64,000 bases of DNA from JAHQVI01 sp963749875 (GCA_963749875.1 CAVVOX010000002.1:62001-126000); one strand, 5' to 3'. Positions 8,904-17,969 are shown, counted from the first letter of the stretch. Program-made: numbers and translations. Notes: a model not told the origin generated them from the letters alone.

Positions 8904-9689
8904 ATGAGTAGTGAGGCGAACGCCAAGGAAAAAAATGCGGAGCGCGGCGGCTTCATGGATACGCTCCGCGTCATTATTCATGCACTGATCATCGCCTTCC
9001 TGATCCGTATATTCCTCTATCAGCCATTCAACATTCCCTCCGGCTCGATGATCCCCACGCTGCTCGTGGGCGACTATCTCTTCGTGTCGAAGCTGAGCTA
9101 TGGCTACAGCAAATATTCGTTCCCTGGCGGTTTCGACCTGTTCGATGGCCGGGTTTTCGCCTCCAAGCCGGAGCGCGGCGATGTTGCGGTTTTCAAACTG
9201 CCTCGCGACAATTCGACGGACTATATCAAGCGCGTGATCGGCCTGCCCGGCGATCGGATCCAGATGATCGGCGGCGTGCTCAACATCAATGGCGAGCCGG
9301 TGAAGCGCGAGCGTATCGAAGATTTCGTCGGTGACGGCGGCGCGTGCAACGCCCGTAGCCAGTCGGAAATCCGGGTCCCGCGCTATGTCGAGACGCTACC
9401 CAATAGCGTGCGCTATGAGACGCTGGATTGCACCGAAGGCAGCAGCGGTGACGACACCGACATCTTCGTCGTGCCCGACGCCCATTATTTCATGATGGGC
9501 GACAATCGCGATAATTCGACCGACAGCCGGTTCGGCATCTATGGCGGCGTTGGTTTCGTGCCGTTCGAGAATTTCGTCGGCCGGGCCGATATCCTCTTCT
9601 TCTCGATCGATGAGCACGCCAGCCTGTTTGCGCCGTGGCGCTGGTTGTTCGAAATTCGCTGGCAGCGCTTTTTTGAATTGATCCGCTGA
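8904..9689 (+). CDS. lepB: Signal peptidase I
   Basis: This membrane-bound serine protease cleaves signal peptides from secreted proteins. From ATG 8904 the product has 261 residues, with a TM helix at about 20-38, the catalytic serine S48 in IPSGSMIPTL, and the general-base lysine K109 in DYIKRVIGLPGD. The last conserved box, MGDNRDNSTDSRFG, is also present. The open frame reaches back to 8805, but AGGAAGAG lies just before 8904 and the resulting start resembles relatives, so the later start is preferred. It is followed by rnc with a 6-base gap. Confidence 0.95.
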   Translation: MSSEANAKEKNAERGGFMDTLRVIIHALIIAFLIRIFLYQPFNIPSGSMIPTLLVGDYLFVSKLSYGYSKYSFPGGFDLFDGRVFASKPERGDVAVFKLPRDNSTDYIKRVIGLPGDRIQMIGGVLNINGEPVKRERIEDFVGDGGACNARSQSEIRVPRYVETLPNSVRYETLDCTEGSSGDDTDIFVVPDAHYFMMGDNRDNSTDSRFGIYGGVGFVPFENFVGRADILFFSIDEHASLFAPWRWLFEIRWQRFFELIR

Positions 9690-9695
9690 CCTGCC

Positions 9696-10406
9696 GTGGC
9701 GAGCCGTCCCGACCTCAGAAGGCTGCAGGAGCGGATCGGTTACAAATTCCGCGACAGGATGGTGCTGCATGAGGCGCTGACCCATTCGAGCGTGGGCCAC
9801 GGCCAGAAGGGGAAGGGCCTTGCCAATTACGAGCGCCTGGAATTTCTGGGCGACCGCGTGCTCGGCCTGGCAATTGCCGAATATCTGTTCCACGCTTTTC
9901 CGGATTCGCCCGAGGGCGAACTTGCGCCCCGCTACAATAACCTCGTCCGGAAGGAGACCTGCGTGCAGATCGCCAAGGACATCGATCTTGGCCCGCATAT
10001 CAAGCTCAGCCAGAGCGAAGCGCTGGCCGGCGGCCGGGACAAGGACACAATCCTTGCCGATGCCTGCGAGGCGCTTCTGGGCGCCATCTATCTCGACGGT
10101 GGCTGGGAGCCGGTGAAGGCGCTGATCGAAAGGCTCTGGGGCCCGCTGGTCAAGGACAGTGCCGAGATCCCGCTTAATCCGAAGACGGCGCTGCAGGAAT
10201 GGGTCCAGGGTCGCGGACAGAAAAAACTGCCGCGCTATTCGAAGGTGGCGAGTTCCGGTCCGGATCACGCGCCGCTCTTTGTTTATGAAGTCCGGGTGGA
10301 CGGCCTCGAGGCGGCGCGCGGAAAAGGCGCGTCACGCCAGGCGGCGGAGCAGGCGGCGGCGATGGAGATGCTGATCCGCGAAGGCGTCTGGGATGTCCGG
10401 CAATGA
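9696..10406 (+). CDS. rnc: Ribonuclease III
   Basis: Double-strand-specific endoribonuclease for rRNA and mRNA processing. The 236-residue protein starts at GTG 9696. It has the RNase III signature YERLEFLGDRVL (45-56), the second acidic cluster DACEALLGAIYLDGG (about 122-136), and a C-terminal dsRNA-binding domain (about 160-232) with GKGASRQAAEQAAA. Its last bases overlap the era start by 4, implying translational coupling. Confidence 0.95.
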   Translation: MASRPDLRRLQERIGYKFRDRMVLHEALTHSSVGHGQKGKGLANYERLEFLGDRVLGLAIAEYLFHAFPDSPEGELAPRYNNLVRKETCVQIAKDIDLGPHIKLSQSEALAGGRDKDTILADACEALLGAIYLDGGWEPVKALIERLWGPLVKDSAEIPLNPKTALQEWVQGRGQKKLPRYSKVASSGPDHAPLFVYEVRVDGLEAARGKGASRQAAEQAAAMEMLIREGVWDVRQ

Positions 10407-11359
10407 CTGCGATTGAAGACCCTGCCGCAGAACCTCGCGAGACCGAGCCGAACGGTGAAACGCGCTGCGGCTTCGTCAGCATCATCGGCGCGCCGAATTC
10501 CGGCAAATCGACGTTGACCAATCGGCTCGTCGGCACGAAAGTCTCGATCGTCACGCACAAGGTGCAGACGACCCGCGCGCAGATCCGGGGCATCATGATC
10601 CACGGGCGCTCGCAAATTATTCTGGTGGATACGCCCGGCATCTTCCGCCCGAAGCGGCGGCTCGACCGGGCGATGGTCGATGCGGCGTGGGGCGGCGCGC
10701 GAGATGCCGATGCGGTGGTCATCATGATCGATGCCGCCAAGGGGCTCGACGACGAGGCCGAAGCGATCCTTGAGGGCTCCAGGGAGCTGAAAATGCCCGC
10801 GGTCCTGGCGCTCAACAAGGTCGATCGGATCGGGCGCGAGGAAAAGCCGCTTCTCCTACAACTCGCCGGGAAGGGCGCCGAATATGGCCATTTCGACCGG
10901 ATCTTCATGATCTCCGCGGCGAATGGCGACGGCGTCGGCGATCTGAAAGACTATCTCGCCGAATGTGTGCCGCCGGGGCCGTGGCTTTATCCCGAGGACC
11001 AGATCAGCGACGCGCCCCAACGCCACTGGGCGGCCGAAGTCACGCGCGAAAAGCTCTTCCTGCGCCTCCATGACGAGCTGCCCTATGCCTCAACCGTCGA
11101 GACGACCGGCTGGAAGGCGCTGAAGGACGGCAGCATCCGCGTCGAGCAGACCATCTTCGTCGAACGCGAAAGTCAGAAGAAGATCGTGCTCGGCGCAGGC
11201 GGCGCCACGATCAAGGCGATCTCGATCGCCGCCCGCCAGGAATTGCGGGACTCGCTCCGCGCGAAGGTGCACCTGTTCCTGTTCGTGAAAGTCCGCGACA
11301 GATGGGGCGACGATCCCGAGCGCTACCGTGAGATGGGGCTGGATTATCCAAAGGGATGA
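10403..11359 (+). CDS. era: GTPase Era
   Basis: Essential-type Ras-like GTPase that binds 16S rRNA and aids 30S assembly. The 318-residue protein has G1 GAPNSGKST (30-38), G3 DTPGI (about 77), G4 NKVD, and the C-terminal KH domain with GAGGATIKAIS, followed by LFLFVKVRDRWGDD, the usual Era ending. A 20-residue acidic N-terminal extension precedes the G domain. ATG 10403 overlaps rnc. In many relatives recO follows directly; here an MFS gene and a secreted-protein gene intervene. Confidence 0.95.
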   Translation: MTAIEDPAAEPRETEPNGETRCGFVSIIGAPNSGKSTLTNRLVGTKVSIVTHKVQTTRAQIRGIMIHGRSQIILVDTPGIFRPKRRLDRAMVDAAWGGARDADAVVIMIDAAKGLDDEAEAILEGSRELKMPAVLALNKVDRIGREEKPLLLQLAGKGAEYGHFDRIFMISAANGDGVGDLKDYLAECVPPGPWLYPEDQISDAPQRHWAAEVTREKLFLRLHDELPYASTVETTGWKALKDGSIRVEQTIFVERESQKKIVLGAGGATIKAISIAARQELRDSLRAKVHLFLFVKVRDRWGDDPERYREMGLDYPKG

Positions 11360-11532
11360 GCGCATCGGAGGCGGGCTGGCGAATGGGCATTCACGTTAGG
11401 GGCAGCCGATGCCGTTGTCGCCCCGCCAAATCCGGTGCACATCCGCAGCGATCGGCATTTCCGCGATTGAATTGGCGTGTTTCGCGATCCAGCTTTAGCG
11501 GATGAATTCAGATCTGACCATGTGACGGCCCG

Positions 11533-12858
11533 ATGCTCGCGCCTTTGCGAAACCGCGTCTTCCGACGGCTGTTCGCCGCGCAGGTGATCGCGCTGACCGG
11601 CACCGGCCTTCTGACCGTCGCGCTCGGGCTGCTGGCCTATGAGCTGGCCGGCGGCGAGGCCGGCGCGGTGCTCGGGACGGCGCTCGCCATCAAGATGGTC
11701 GCTTACATCCTCGTTGCGCCGCTCGCTGGCGCGGTTTCCGCGCTGCTGCCGCGGCGGAGCCTGCTGATCGGGCTCGATCTGGTTCGGGCCGGGGCGGCAA
11801 TCTACCTGCCCTTCGTCGACCAGATCTGGCAGATCTACGTGCTGATCTTTCTCCTGCAGTCCGCCTCGGGCGCATTCACGCCGACCTTTCAGGCGGTCAT
11901 CCCGGACATTCTGCGCCATGAGCAGGACTATACGAAAGCGCTCTCGCTCTCCCGCCTCGCTTACGATCTAGAGGCGCTCCTGAGCCCCATGCTGGCCGCC
12001 GCGCTTCTGACCGTCATGAGCTTTCACAGCCTCTTCGCCGGTACGGCGTTCGGCTTTCTCGCCTCGGCGGCATTCGTGTTCCTGACCGTGCTGCCGCCAA
12101 GATTGCCGTCACAGCAGAAAAGGTTCAGCGAGCGGCTGTTGCGGGGCGTGCGCATCTACCTGCTGACGCCGCGTCTGCGCGGTCTCCTGGCGCTCAACCT
12201 GGCAGCGGCGGCAAGCGGGGCAATCGTCATCGTCAATACGGTCGTCATCGTCCGCGACATGCCGGGCCTTGGCGATCAGGATGTTGCCATTACGCTCGCC
12301 GCTTTTGGGTTTGGCTCGATGGCGATGGCTTTCGCCCTTCCATCCGTGCTTGAGAAATTCCCGGATCGTTCCGTTATGCTGAGCGCCGCGCTGCTGATAA
12401 CCGTGCCGATGCTGGCGGCGGCGTTTGCGCTGGGGCAGGGGAGCGAGGCCGTCGCCTGGCCGGCGATCCTCATGTTTTGGCCGCTCCTCGGGGCGGGCTA
12501 TGCGGCGATCGTCACCCCGGCGGGGCGCTTGCTTCGGCGCTCCGTCCATGAGGAGGACCGCCCGGACGTGTTCGCGGCGCAGTTCGCACTGAGCCACGCC
12601 TGCTGGCTAATCGCCTATCCCTCGGCTGGCTGGCTCGGCCCGGTCATCGGCCTGCCAGCAACCATCGGCGTGCATGCGGCGCTCGCCCTGTTTGCAGCGT
12701 TTCTGGCGATCGGGCTGTGGCCCGCTGGCGATCCCATGATCCTGGCCCACAGCCATCCGGAGCTTTCCGCCTCGCATCCGCATCTGCGCGAGCACGGCCG
12801 CGCCCGGCACGCCCATGTGTTCGTTATCGATGATCTGCATCAACGCTGGCCGAAATAG
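11533..12858 (+). CDS. MFS transporter with His-rich C-terminal tail
   Basis: A 441-residue major facilitator with about 12 hydrophobic segments. The N-terminal half holds LRNRVFRRLFAAQVIALTG and a motif-A-like loop near PLAGAVSALLPRRSLL. The last 40 residues form a hydrophilic tail rich in histidine (HSHPEL, SHPHLREHG, HAHVF, ending DLHQRWPK). This tail could bind metal, but that is inference; the substrate is unknown. It lies between era and recO, separated by 173 bases from era, and probably has its own promoter. Confidence 0.8.
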   Translation: MLAPLRNRVFRRLFAAQVIALTGTGLLTVALGLLAYELAGGEAGAVLGTALAIKMVAYILVAPLAGAVSALLPRRSLLIGLDLVRAGAAIYLPFVDQIWQIYVLIFLLQSASGAFTPTFQAVIPDILRHEQDYTKALSLSRLAYDLEALLSPMLAAALLTVMSFHSLFAGTAFGFLASAAFVFLTVLPPRLPSQQKRFSERLLRGVRIYLLTPRLRGLLALNLAAAASGAIVIVNTVVIVRDMPGLGDQDVAITLAAFGFGSMAMAFALPSVLEKFPDRSVMLSAALLITVPMLAAAFALGQGSEAVAWPAILMFWPLLGAGYAAIVTPAGRLLRRSVHEEDRPDVFAAQFALSHACWLIAYPSAGWLGPVIGLPATIGVHAALALFAAFLAIGLWPAGDPMILAHSHPELSASHPHLREHGRARHAHVFVIDDLHQRWPK

Positions 12859-12977
12859 CGGCTCGGGCACAAAAGAGGCGCAAGGAAGCATCGCTCGGAC
12901 ACTTCCCCGCGCCTGATATACGAAGGATTACTTCGCAATGGCTGCAAGCCGGTTAGCGCGGAATCGCCGCGCCCCAT

Positions 12978-13376
12978 TTAGCGGCAGCCGTAATAGCGCA
13001 GGCAGCCATAGAAGTCGTTGTTGCCATAGCCCCAATTGTTCGCGCATCTGCGGGCCCAATAGGAGCATCGGCCCCCGCCATAATGGCGGCGGTAGCGATA
13101 ATGCGGCGCGGCGAGAAGGCCAAGCCCGAGTAGCGAACCGATGAAAAGGTTACGGCCCCGGTGATGGCGATGTCTCCGGTAGCGATGACGATACCCGCGC
13201 CGGCGCCAACGGCGGCCAACCTTGGTAACATTTTCATTCGCGATTTCGCTGATCGGGGGAAGTCCGTTCAGCGCGGACGAGGCTGCCGGTGCCGCCTGAG
13301 CAACCGATCCAGCGCTCGCGCCACCGAACAGGATTGCACCGGTTAGCAGCGCGGGAAACAATAGTGACTTACGCAT
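12978..13376 (-). CDS. Small secreted Arg/His/Tyr-rich protein of unknown function
   Basis: From ATG 13376 the product has 132 residues. A clear signal peptide (MRKSLLFPALLTGAILFGG, cleavage after AQA near 29) precedes a mature chain that becomes strongly basic (RRWRRRGYRHRYRRHRHHRGR, split by single other residues). A short hydrophobic Gly/Leu segment and a Cys/Tyr/Trp/Asn-rich end (SYWARRCANNWGY … YGCLRYYGCR) follow. The mature chain has four cysteines. I do not recognise the family. Such proteins are common in Hyphomicrobiales and may associate with the envelope. It is convergent with the MFS gene. Confidence 0.65.
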   Translation of the reverse strand: MRKSLLFPALLTGAILFGGASAGSVAQAAPAASSALNGLPPISEIANENVTKVGRRWRRRGYRHRYRRHRHHRGRNLFIGSLLGLGLLAAPHYRYRRHYGGGRCSYWARRCANNWGYGNNDFYGCLRYYGCR

Positions 13377-13670
13377 TTTGTAATCTCTCCCTGTGCGTTC
13401 ATGGCAAAAGCGTAATATATAACCACGGAGGGAGAAATAAGTTCCCTGTAACACAATGTATAATCTGTAGGCGCGGCACATAAAAATTAACGCATATGCG
13501 ACCCTATAACCGCAGGCCGGGCAAGGCAGGCAATGCATCGCAACAGCAAATACATCGCGTTGCTGCTAGCCGGTATCGGGTTATCAAAGCGCTAGCGGCG
13601 CGGGTGACGACATGCCGGTTCGGCCGCGGAATTCCGCTGACAATCACGATCATTTGCGCGAATTTTGCGC
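13377..13670. other. gene-free AT-richer intergenic region between divergent genes
   Basis: This 294-base gap separates the starts of the minus-strand secreted-protein gene and recO, so it should hold both promoters. It is more AT-rich than its neighbours near 13410-13500, including TAATATATAA. A 20-codon frame at 13531-13593 (MHRNSKYIALLLAG…) looks like a membrane leader, but nothing else supports it. No RNA gene was recognised. Confidence 0.4.
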
Positions 13671-14399
13671 ATGGACTGGATTGATTCCGCCATCGTTCTG
13701 CATGTGCGCCCGCTTGGCGAAACCAACGCCGTCCTGGAGGCGTTCACCCGTGAGCATGGGCGCTGTCTGGGACTGGTGCGCGGCGGGCGGTCGCGCAAGA
13801 TCCGCCCTGCCTTGCAGACCGGTAATCTCCTGAAGGTCGAATGGCGGGCACGGCTGTCGGAGCATCTCGGCTTCTTCACCCTTGAACTCGACAAGCCCTA
13901 TGCCGCGCGGTCGCTCGACGACCGGTTGGCTCTGTCCGGCATCGGGGCGCTCGGCAATCTTGCCGGGCTTCTTGCCGAGCGTGACCCTCACCCGCCGCTA
14001 TTCGATATGGCCGCGCTGGTTCTCGACCATCTCGACGAAGAACGGCTCTGGCCCGAGCTTCTGGTCCGCTGGGAATTGCGTTTGCTCGCCGAACTCGGTT
14101 TCGGCCTCGCTTTGGACCGCTGCGCGGCGACGGGGACGCGCGACGACCTCATCTATGTGTCGCCGAAATCGGGCGGTGCGGTCTCGGCGCTTGCGGGCGA
14201 ACCGTATAAGGACAAGCTGCTGCGACTGCCTCCTTTCCTGCGCGCTTCGAACGGCTTCGCCGCCTCGCACCAAGACGTTTTGGACGGGTACGAACTGACC
14301 GGGCATTTCCTCGAGCGTCATGTCTTCGCACAGCGCAACGCGCCGCTCCCGCCCGCACGCCAGGAATTTCTCCGCCTTCTCCGCAAAGCGCTCGGCTAG
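13671..14399 (+). CDS. recO: DNA repair protein RecO
   Basis: Part of the RecFOR pathway; it loads RecA onto SSB-coated single-stranded DNA. The 242-residue protein begins MDWIDSAIVLHVRPLGETNAVLEAFTREHG (an OB-fold N terminus, given here in parts), followed by GRCLGLVRGGRSRK and a helical C-terminal domain with RWELRLLAELGFGLALDRC. The zinc cysteines of some RecO proteins are only partly represented. ATG 13671 gives the standard MxW start. The stop codon TAG 14397-14399 coincides with the first three bases of repeat copy 3. Confidence 0.93.
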   Translation: MDWIDSAIVLHVRPLGETNAVLEAFTREHGRCLGLVRGGRSRKIRPALQTGNLLKVEWRARLSEHLGFFTLELDKPYAARSLDDRLALSGIGALGNLAGLLAERDPHPPLFDMAALVLDHLDEERLWPELLVRWELRLLAELGFGLALDRCAATGTRDDLIYVSPKSGGAVSALAGEPYKDKLLRLPPFLRASNGFAASHQDVLDGYELTGHFLERHVFAQRNAPLPPARQEFLRLLRKALG

Positions 14400-14524
14400 C
14401 ACAATGCGCGTCTAAGCGTGTCCCCGCGAAGGCGGGGATGGACGTGGGAACAGTTGTGCTAACTTTTTGAAATAGATCAACTTAACCTCGTTCAAGGAAT
14501 TCCACTGGAACGAGGGTTGATCTG
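14397..14524 (+). mobile_element. TA-bounded twin-hairpin MITE-like element, copy 3
   Basis: This copy begins at the TAG stop codon of recO. Hairpin I (TAGCACAAT … GTTGTGCTA) has a G-to-A and C-to-T pair changed together relative to the other copies, so the stem is kept. The inner CCCCGC-GAAG-GCGGGG stem is present. Hairpin II has a mismatch (TGGAACGAGG), and the final TA reads TG, so this copy appears older. Placed just after recO, it may also serve as a transcript 3' end structure. Confidence 0.82.
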
Positions 14525-14585
14525 GCCATGTATGGCAAATCCGATTAAACCGCGTCGGTGACGGAGGTTTGAATGGAGGATCTTG

Positions 14586-15002
14586 ATGACACTTCAACTC
14601 TTCATCGGCGCGGCAATCATCTCGATAACCGTGGTGATCCATGTCGCCTTTACCGCCGCCGCGGAATGGGGGCTCAAGCGCGAGCATATCTGGCCGGGCC
14701 GGCGTGCCGGCACAATCCGGTTCGTGGTCGTCGCCGTCAGCATGACGCTCTGGCTGCTGGCGTCGATTACCGTAAGCGTCTGGCTCTGGGCGTTTTGTCT
14801 GCTTTGGTTCGATGTCTTTCACGATGTCGAGACCTCGCTCTATTTTGCGACCGTATCGTTCACGACGCTCGGATATGGCGACATTGTCCTGGGGAAGGAT
14901 TGGCGGGTTCTCTCCGGACTGGCGGCCGGAAACGGTCTTCTGATTTTCGGGCTGACCACGGCGGTGATGGTGGACTTCCTGGCGCGGTTCCGGCGAAGCT
15001 GA
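14586..15002 (+). CDS. Two-TM potassium-type ion channel
   Basis: The 138-residue membrane protein has an N-terminal hydrophobic segment (2-22), a second near 44-72, a pore-helix/selectivity-filter region reading TTLGYGD (93-99), and a last segment near 108-130. This is the Ion_trans_2 (Pfam) architecture of small prokaryotic K+ channels, with the GYG filter intact. No cytoplasmic RCK or nucleotide-binding domain follows, so gating is unknown. ATG 14586 follows a GGAGGAT site. It is 32 bases upstream of a GNAT gene on the same strand. Confidence 0.82.
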   Translation: MTLQLFIGAAIISITVVIHVAFTAAAEWGLKREHIWPGRRAGTIRFVVVAVSMTLWLLASITVSVWLWAFCLLWFDVFHDVETSLYFATVSFTTLGYGDIVLGKDWRVLSGLAAGNGLLIFGLTTAVMVDFLARFRRS

Positions 15003-15033
15003 CGATGCGGGCGCGGAATGGGGAGAGGCGCAA

Positions 15034-15468
15034 ATGCCAAGGATCGAGGTATCGGCGGAGCTTTCACCGTCCGAGGCCAAGCTGATTGAGGATCTGCTCC
15101 TCGTCCATGGGCGGGAAAAAGGCTTCGTCTGGGACGAGGATCCGCTCAGCCTTCTCCTGCGCGACGGCAAGCGAATTGTCGGCGGGGTGACCGGTAAGAC
15201 GGTGCAGGGCTGGCTCTATATCGGCCAACTGGCCCTGGCGAGCGAATGGCGCGGACAGGGCTATGGCCGCAAGCTCGTTGCGGAAGCCGAACGCATCGCC
15301 GTCGAGCGCGGCTGCCATAGCGCCTGGCTGAATACGCATTCCTTTCAGGCGCCCGGCTTCTATGAGCGGCTCGGATATGAGCCATTCGGCATATTGGACG
15401 ATTTTCCGAAAGGGGACCGGCGCTACTTCTTCGCCAAGCGCCTGAAAGCACCGGAAACCAGTGCGTGA
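15034..15468 (+). CDS. GNAT-family N-acetyltransferase
   Basis: The 144-residue protein has the GNAT acetyl-CoA loop in WRGQGYGRKLVAEAE (about 71-86), then GCHSAWLNTHSFQAPGFYER and LGYEPFGILDDFP, typical of small intact GNAT enzymes. It is downstream of the channel gene, with GGGAGAGG before ATG 15034. The acceptor is unknown. Unlike the interrupted GNAT at 6052, all motifs are complete. Confidence 0.88.
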   Translation: MPRIEVSAELSPSEAKLIEDLLLVHGREKGFVWDEDPLSLLLRDGKRIVGGVTGKTVQGWLYIGQLALASEWRGQGYGRKLVAEAERIAVERGCHSAWLNTHSFQAPGFYERLGYEPFGILDDFPKGDRRYFFAKRLKAPETSA

Positions 15469-15504
15469 CCCTGCGCAGCCAAGCGGCGTGTCAGGACTTC
15501 GGTA

Positions 15505-16593
15505 TCAGAATTGCATCGTAATCGAGCGGAAGGCCGTATAGCTGATGTCGGAGATCTGCTGCCATTCCGAGACGCGCTTCTGAAAGCTCGTCCAGCTCTC
15601 CACGATGCGATTGCTGAGCCCGTCGATGAGCGCAAGCTCCGAAACGACCTCGCGGGCCACCTTGGCGAATTGGCTCCAGACCTCCTTCGGGAAGATGTGG
15701 AGCTTGACGCCATGATTTTCGACGAGGTCGGCAAGGGCCTCGCCGTTACGCGCATTGTATTCCGCCATCATGATGTCGTTCTCGGCGGACGCGGCGGCCT
15801 TGATGATTTCGCGGTCCATTTCCGAGAGCCCGTCCCAGAAGGCTTTGTTGATCCCGAGGGACAGGCCCGTTCCCGGTTCGTGAAAACCAGGAAACATGTA
15901 GATCTTCGCAACGGTATGAAAGCCGAACGCCTTGTCGTTATAGGGCCCCACCCATTCGGCCGCATTGATGCGGCCTGTCTTCAGCGCCTCGAGAATCTCG
16001 CCGCCGGGTACGCTGATCGCCTCGCCCCCGAGCCTCCTGATGACTTCGCCTCCGAGACCGGGAATGCGCATTTTGAGGCCCTTGATCTGGCCCAGCGATT
16101 TGATCGGCTCCTGAAACCAGCCGCCCATTTGGACACCGGTATTGCCGGCCAGCAGAGCTTTGACCCCGAACTGCCCCGAGAGCTCGTCCCACAGCTCCTG
16201 TCCGCCGCCGAAATGAACCCACGCCTCCAATTCGTGCGCCGTCATTCCGAGCGGCACGGCGGCGAAGAAGGAAAACGCCTTGTGGTTCTTTTCCCAGTAA
16301 TATTCGGCGCCGTGATACATTTCGGCTTCGCTGGAGGCCACGGCTTTGAAGGCGTCGAATGCGGGGACCAATTCCCCGGCAGCGAACAGTTTGACGCGCA
16401 GGCGCCCGCCCGACAGTGCGGTGATGCGCTTTGCGAGCCGGTCGGCGCCGGTGCCGAGTGCGGGGAAGTCGCGCGGCCATGTCGTTACGAGCTTGATCTC
16501 CTGGATGCCTTGAGACAATGCCGGCTTTGCCAGTCCGACGCCCGTAGCCACTGCTCCTGCGGTAGCCGCACCGATAAATTTTCGACGGTCCAT
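15505..16593 (-). CDS. TRAP transporter periplasmic substrate-binding protein (DctP-like), orphan
   Basis: The 362-residue protein starts MDRRKFIGAATAGAVATG, a twin-arginine (RRKFIG) leader with cleavage near ALS-QG. It then reads KLVTTWPRDFPALGTGADRLAKRI, the DctP-type binding fold common to TRAP proteins for 2-oxo acids or C4-type acids. The GGGEI-like ALKTGRINAAEWVGPYND block is conserved in the monocarboxylate/2-oxoacid binding group. No DctQ or DctM membrane subunits are encoded nearby, so it must use a transporter encoded elsewhere or act alone. It is divergent from the TAXI-type protein at 16821. Confidence 0.87.
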   Translation of the reverse strand: MDRRKFIGAATAGAVATGVGLAKPALSQGIQEIKLVTTWPRDFPALGTGADRLAKRITALSGGRLRVKLFAAGELVPAFDAFKAVASSEAEMYHGAEYYWEKNHKAFSFFAAVPLGMTAHELEAWVHFGGGQELWDELSGQFGVKALLAGNTGVQMGGWFQEPIKSLGQIKGLKMRIPGLGGEVIRRLGGEAISVPGGEILEALKTGRINAAEWVGPYNDKAFGFHTVAKIYMFPGFHEPGTGLSLGINKAFWDGLSEMDREIIKAAASAENDIMMAEYNARNGEALADLVENHGVKLHIFPKEVWSQFAKVAREVVSELALIDGLSNRIVESWTSFQKRVSEWQQISDISYTAFRSITMQF

Positions 16594-16820
16594 ACTTGTC
16601 CCTATACGCGACATCCAAGAATTTTCCACTTCACCAGCAAGTCGTATCAGCTCCGAAGCTGCCTGGCAAAAGGGTCATGTTAAAGAGTTGTATCTGAACT
16701 GGAATATCGAATGCAACGTTGCAATCCGACCCAAGGCGTTTCAATATGCCGAGCTTGGAGGAAGTAACCCCGGTACGTTATTCGGGATCAAACAGGCTGT
16801 CAGGGACATTGTACCGGACT

Positions 16821-17969
16821 ATGTTCGAACTTATTAATGGCAAGACACGGCCTCATCGGTGGTTGTCACGCAGTTATGGTTTCGCCTGGCTTGCGGCAGT
16901 CGTGCTGCCGTTCACGGCGGCCGTCCATTCGGCACCGATCGATCGAAACCTTCAGCGTGCGAAAGAGAATAATGCGGCGGTCATGATTGTCGCGGGCAGA
17001 CCGGAATCGACGATGATGCGGATCGCCGATGACCTGGCCATCTCGCTGAATGATCCCGATAGCGGCTTCCATGTTGTCCCCGTCGTCGGCGACGGCGGCA
17101 TCGGCAATGTGCGCGATCTCGTGCTGCTCCGAAATATCGATCTGGCCATAACGGATTTGACCGTCCTGGCGGACATGAAAGAGTCAAAGGATCTCAGCCA
17201 GGCGCTTCACCGTGAAGTGGCTCATGTGCTGACACTGTTTCCCGACAAGATCACGATCCTGGCGCGAAAGACCATTCGCAGCCTGGAAGAGCTGTCCGGC
17301 AAGCGGGTCAGCGTCGGAATTCGCGAGGGCGGGGCGGCGGTCCATGCCAAGAAGATATTCGATGCGCTCGGCGTCAACCCGGAGCTGGCTTATCTGGCCT
17401 CGCCGGATGCGGCGGAGGCGCTGGTGAAGGGCGATCTCGATGCGTTTGCGTGTTTTTGCCTGAATTCGCCCGGCATCTACCAGCGTGTGATGTTCAATCC
17501 CGACCTCCACATTCTGCCCATTCCGTACACGCCGGAGATCGGTGACCATTATTTGCCGACTGCCCTTGTCCATGAGGATTTCCCATCCTTCATTTCGAAG
17601 GATGAATCGGTTGCGACGGTGGCCGTCACGCTGGCGCTGGTCACCTACAACTGGAAGAAGGGCAATCCGCGATACAGCCGTGTGGAGGATTTCGTCAAAC
17701 GGCTGCTGAATCATTTTTCCGCGCTTCAAAAGCCGCCGCGCCACCCTGGGTGGTCGGCGGTCCAGATCAGCGCGAAGACGCCGGACTGGCCGAGATTCGC
17801 CGCCGTGACCGAATGGCAGGGCGGTCGCAACGCGGGTGCGCTGCAAGAGATGCGTGTCGCCTTCAGCGAATTTCTTGACCGTTGGAAACCCGAGCCGCGA
17901 TCCGTTGAGCGAACAGAGCAGACGCAGCTGTTCGAGGAGTTTCTGGCCTGGCAGGGGCGGGCGCGTTAG
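16821..17969 (+). CDS. TAXI-family TRAP solute-binding protein, orphan
   Basis: From ATG 16821 the 382-residue product has a basic start, a hydrophobic signal segment (YGFAWLAAVVLPFTAAVHS, about 18-36), and a binding fold with TAXI-type features: DLAITDLTVL, LEELSGKRVSVG, and DLDAFACFCLNSPG. TAXI proteins deliver glutamate/glutarate-like or unknown ligands to fused DctQM permeases; none is encoded in this window. The frame opens earlier, at 16719, with another ATG at 16746. The chosen start puts the signal peptide in the normal place, but no ribosome site is decisive. Confidence 0.75.
   Translation: MFELINGKTRPHRWLSRSYGFAWLAAVVLPFTAAVHSAPIDRNLQRAKENNAAVMIVAGRPESTMMRIADDLAISLNDPDSGFHVVPVVGDGGIGNVRDLVLLRNIDLAITDLTVLADMKESKDLSQALHREVAHVLTLFPDKITILARKTIRSLEELSGKRVSVGIREGGAAVHAKKIFDALGVNPELAYLASPDAAEALVKGDLDAFACFCLNSPGIYQRVMFNPDLHILPIPYTPEIGDHYLPTALVHEDFPSFISKDESVATVAVTLALVTYNWKKGNPRYSRVEDFVKRLLNHFSALQKPPRHPGWSAVQISAKTPDWPRFAAVTEWQGGRNAGALQEMRVAFSEFLDRWKPEPRSVERTEQTQLFEEFLAWQGRAR

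Noticed and set aside
13531..13593. 20-codon frame resembling a membrane leader
   Set aside because: Too short, with no attenuator structure or ribosome site to support it.
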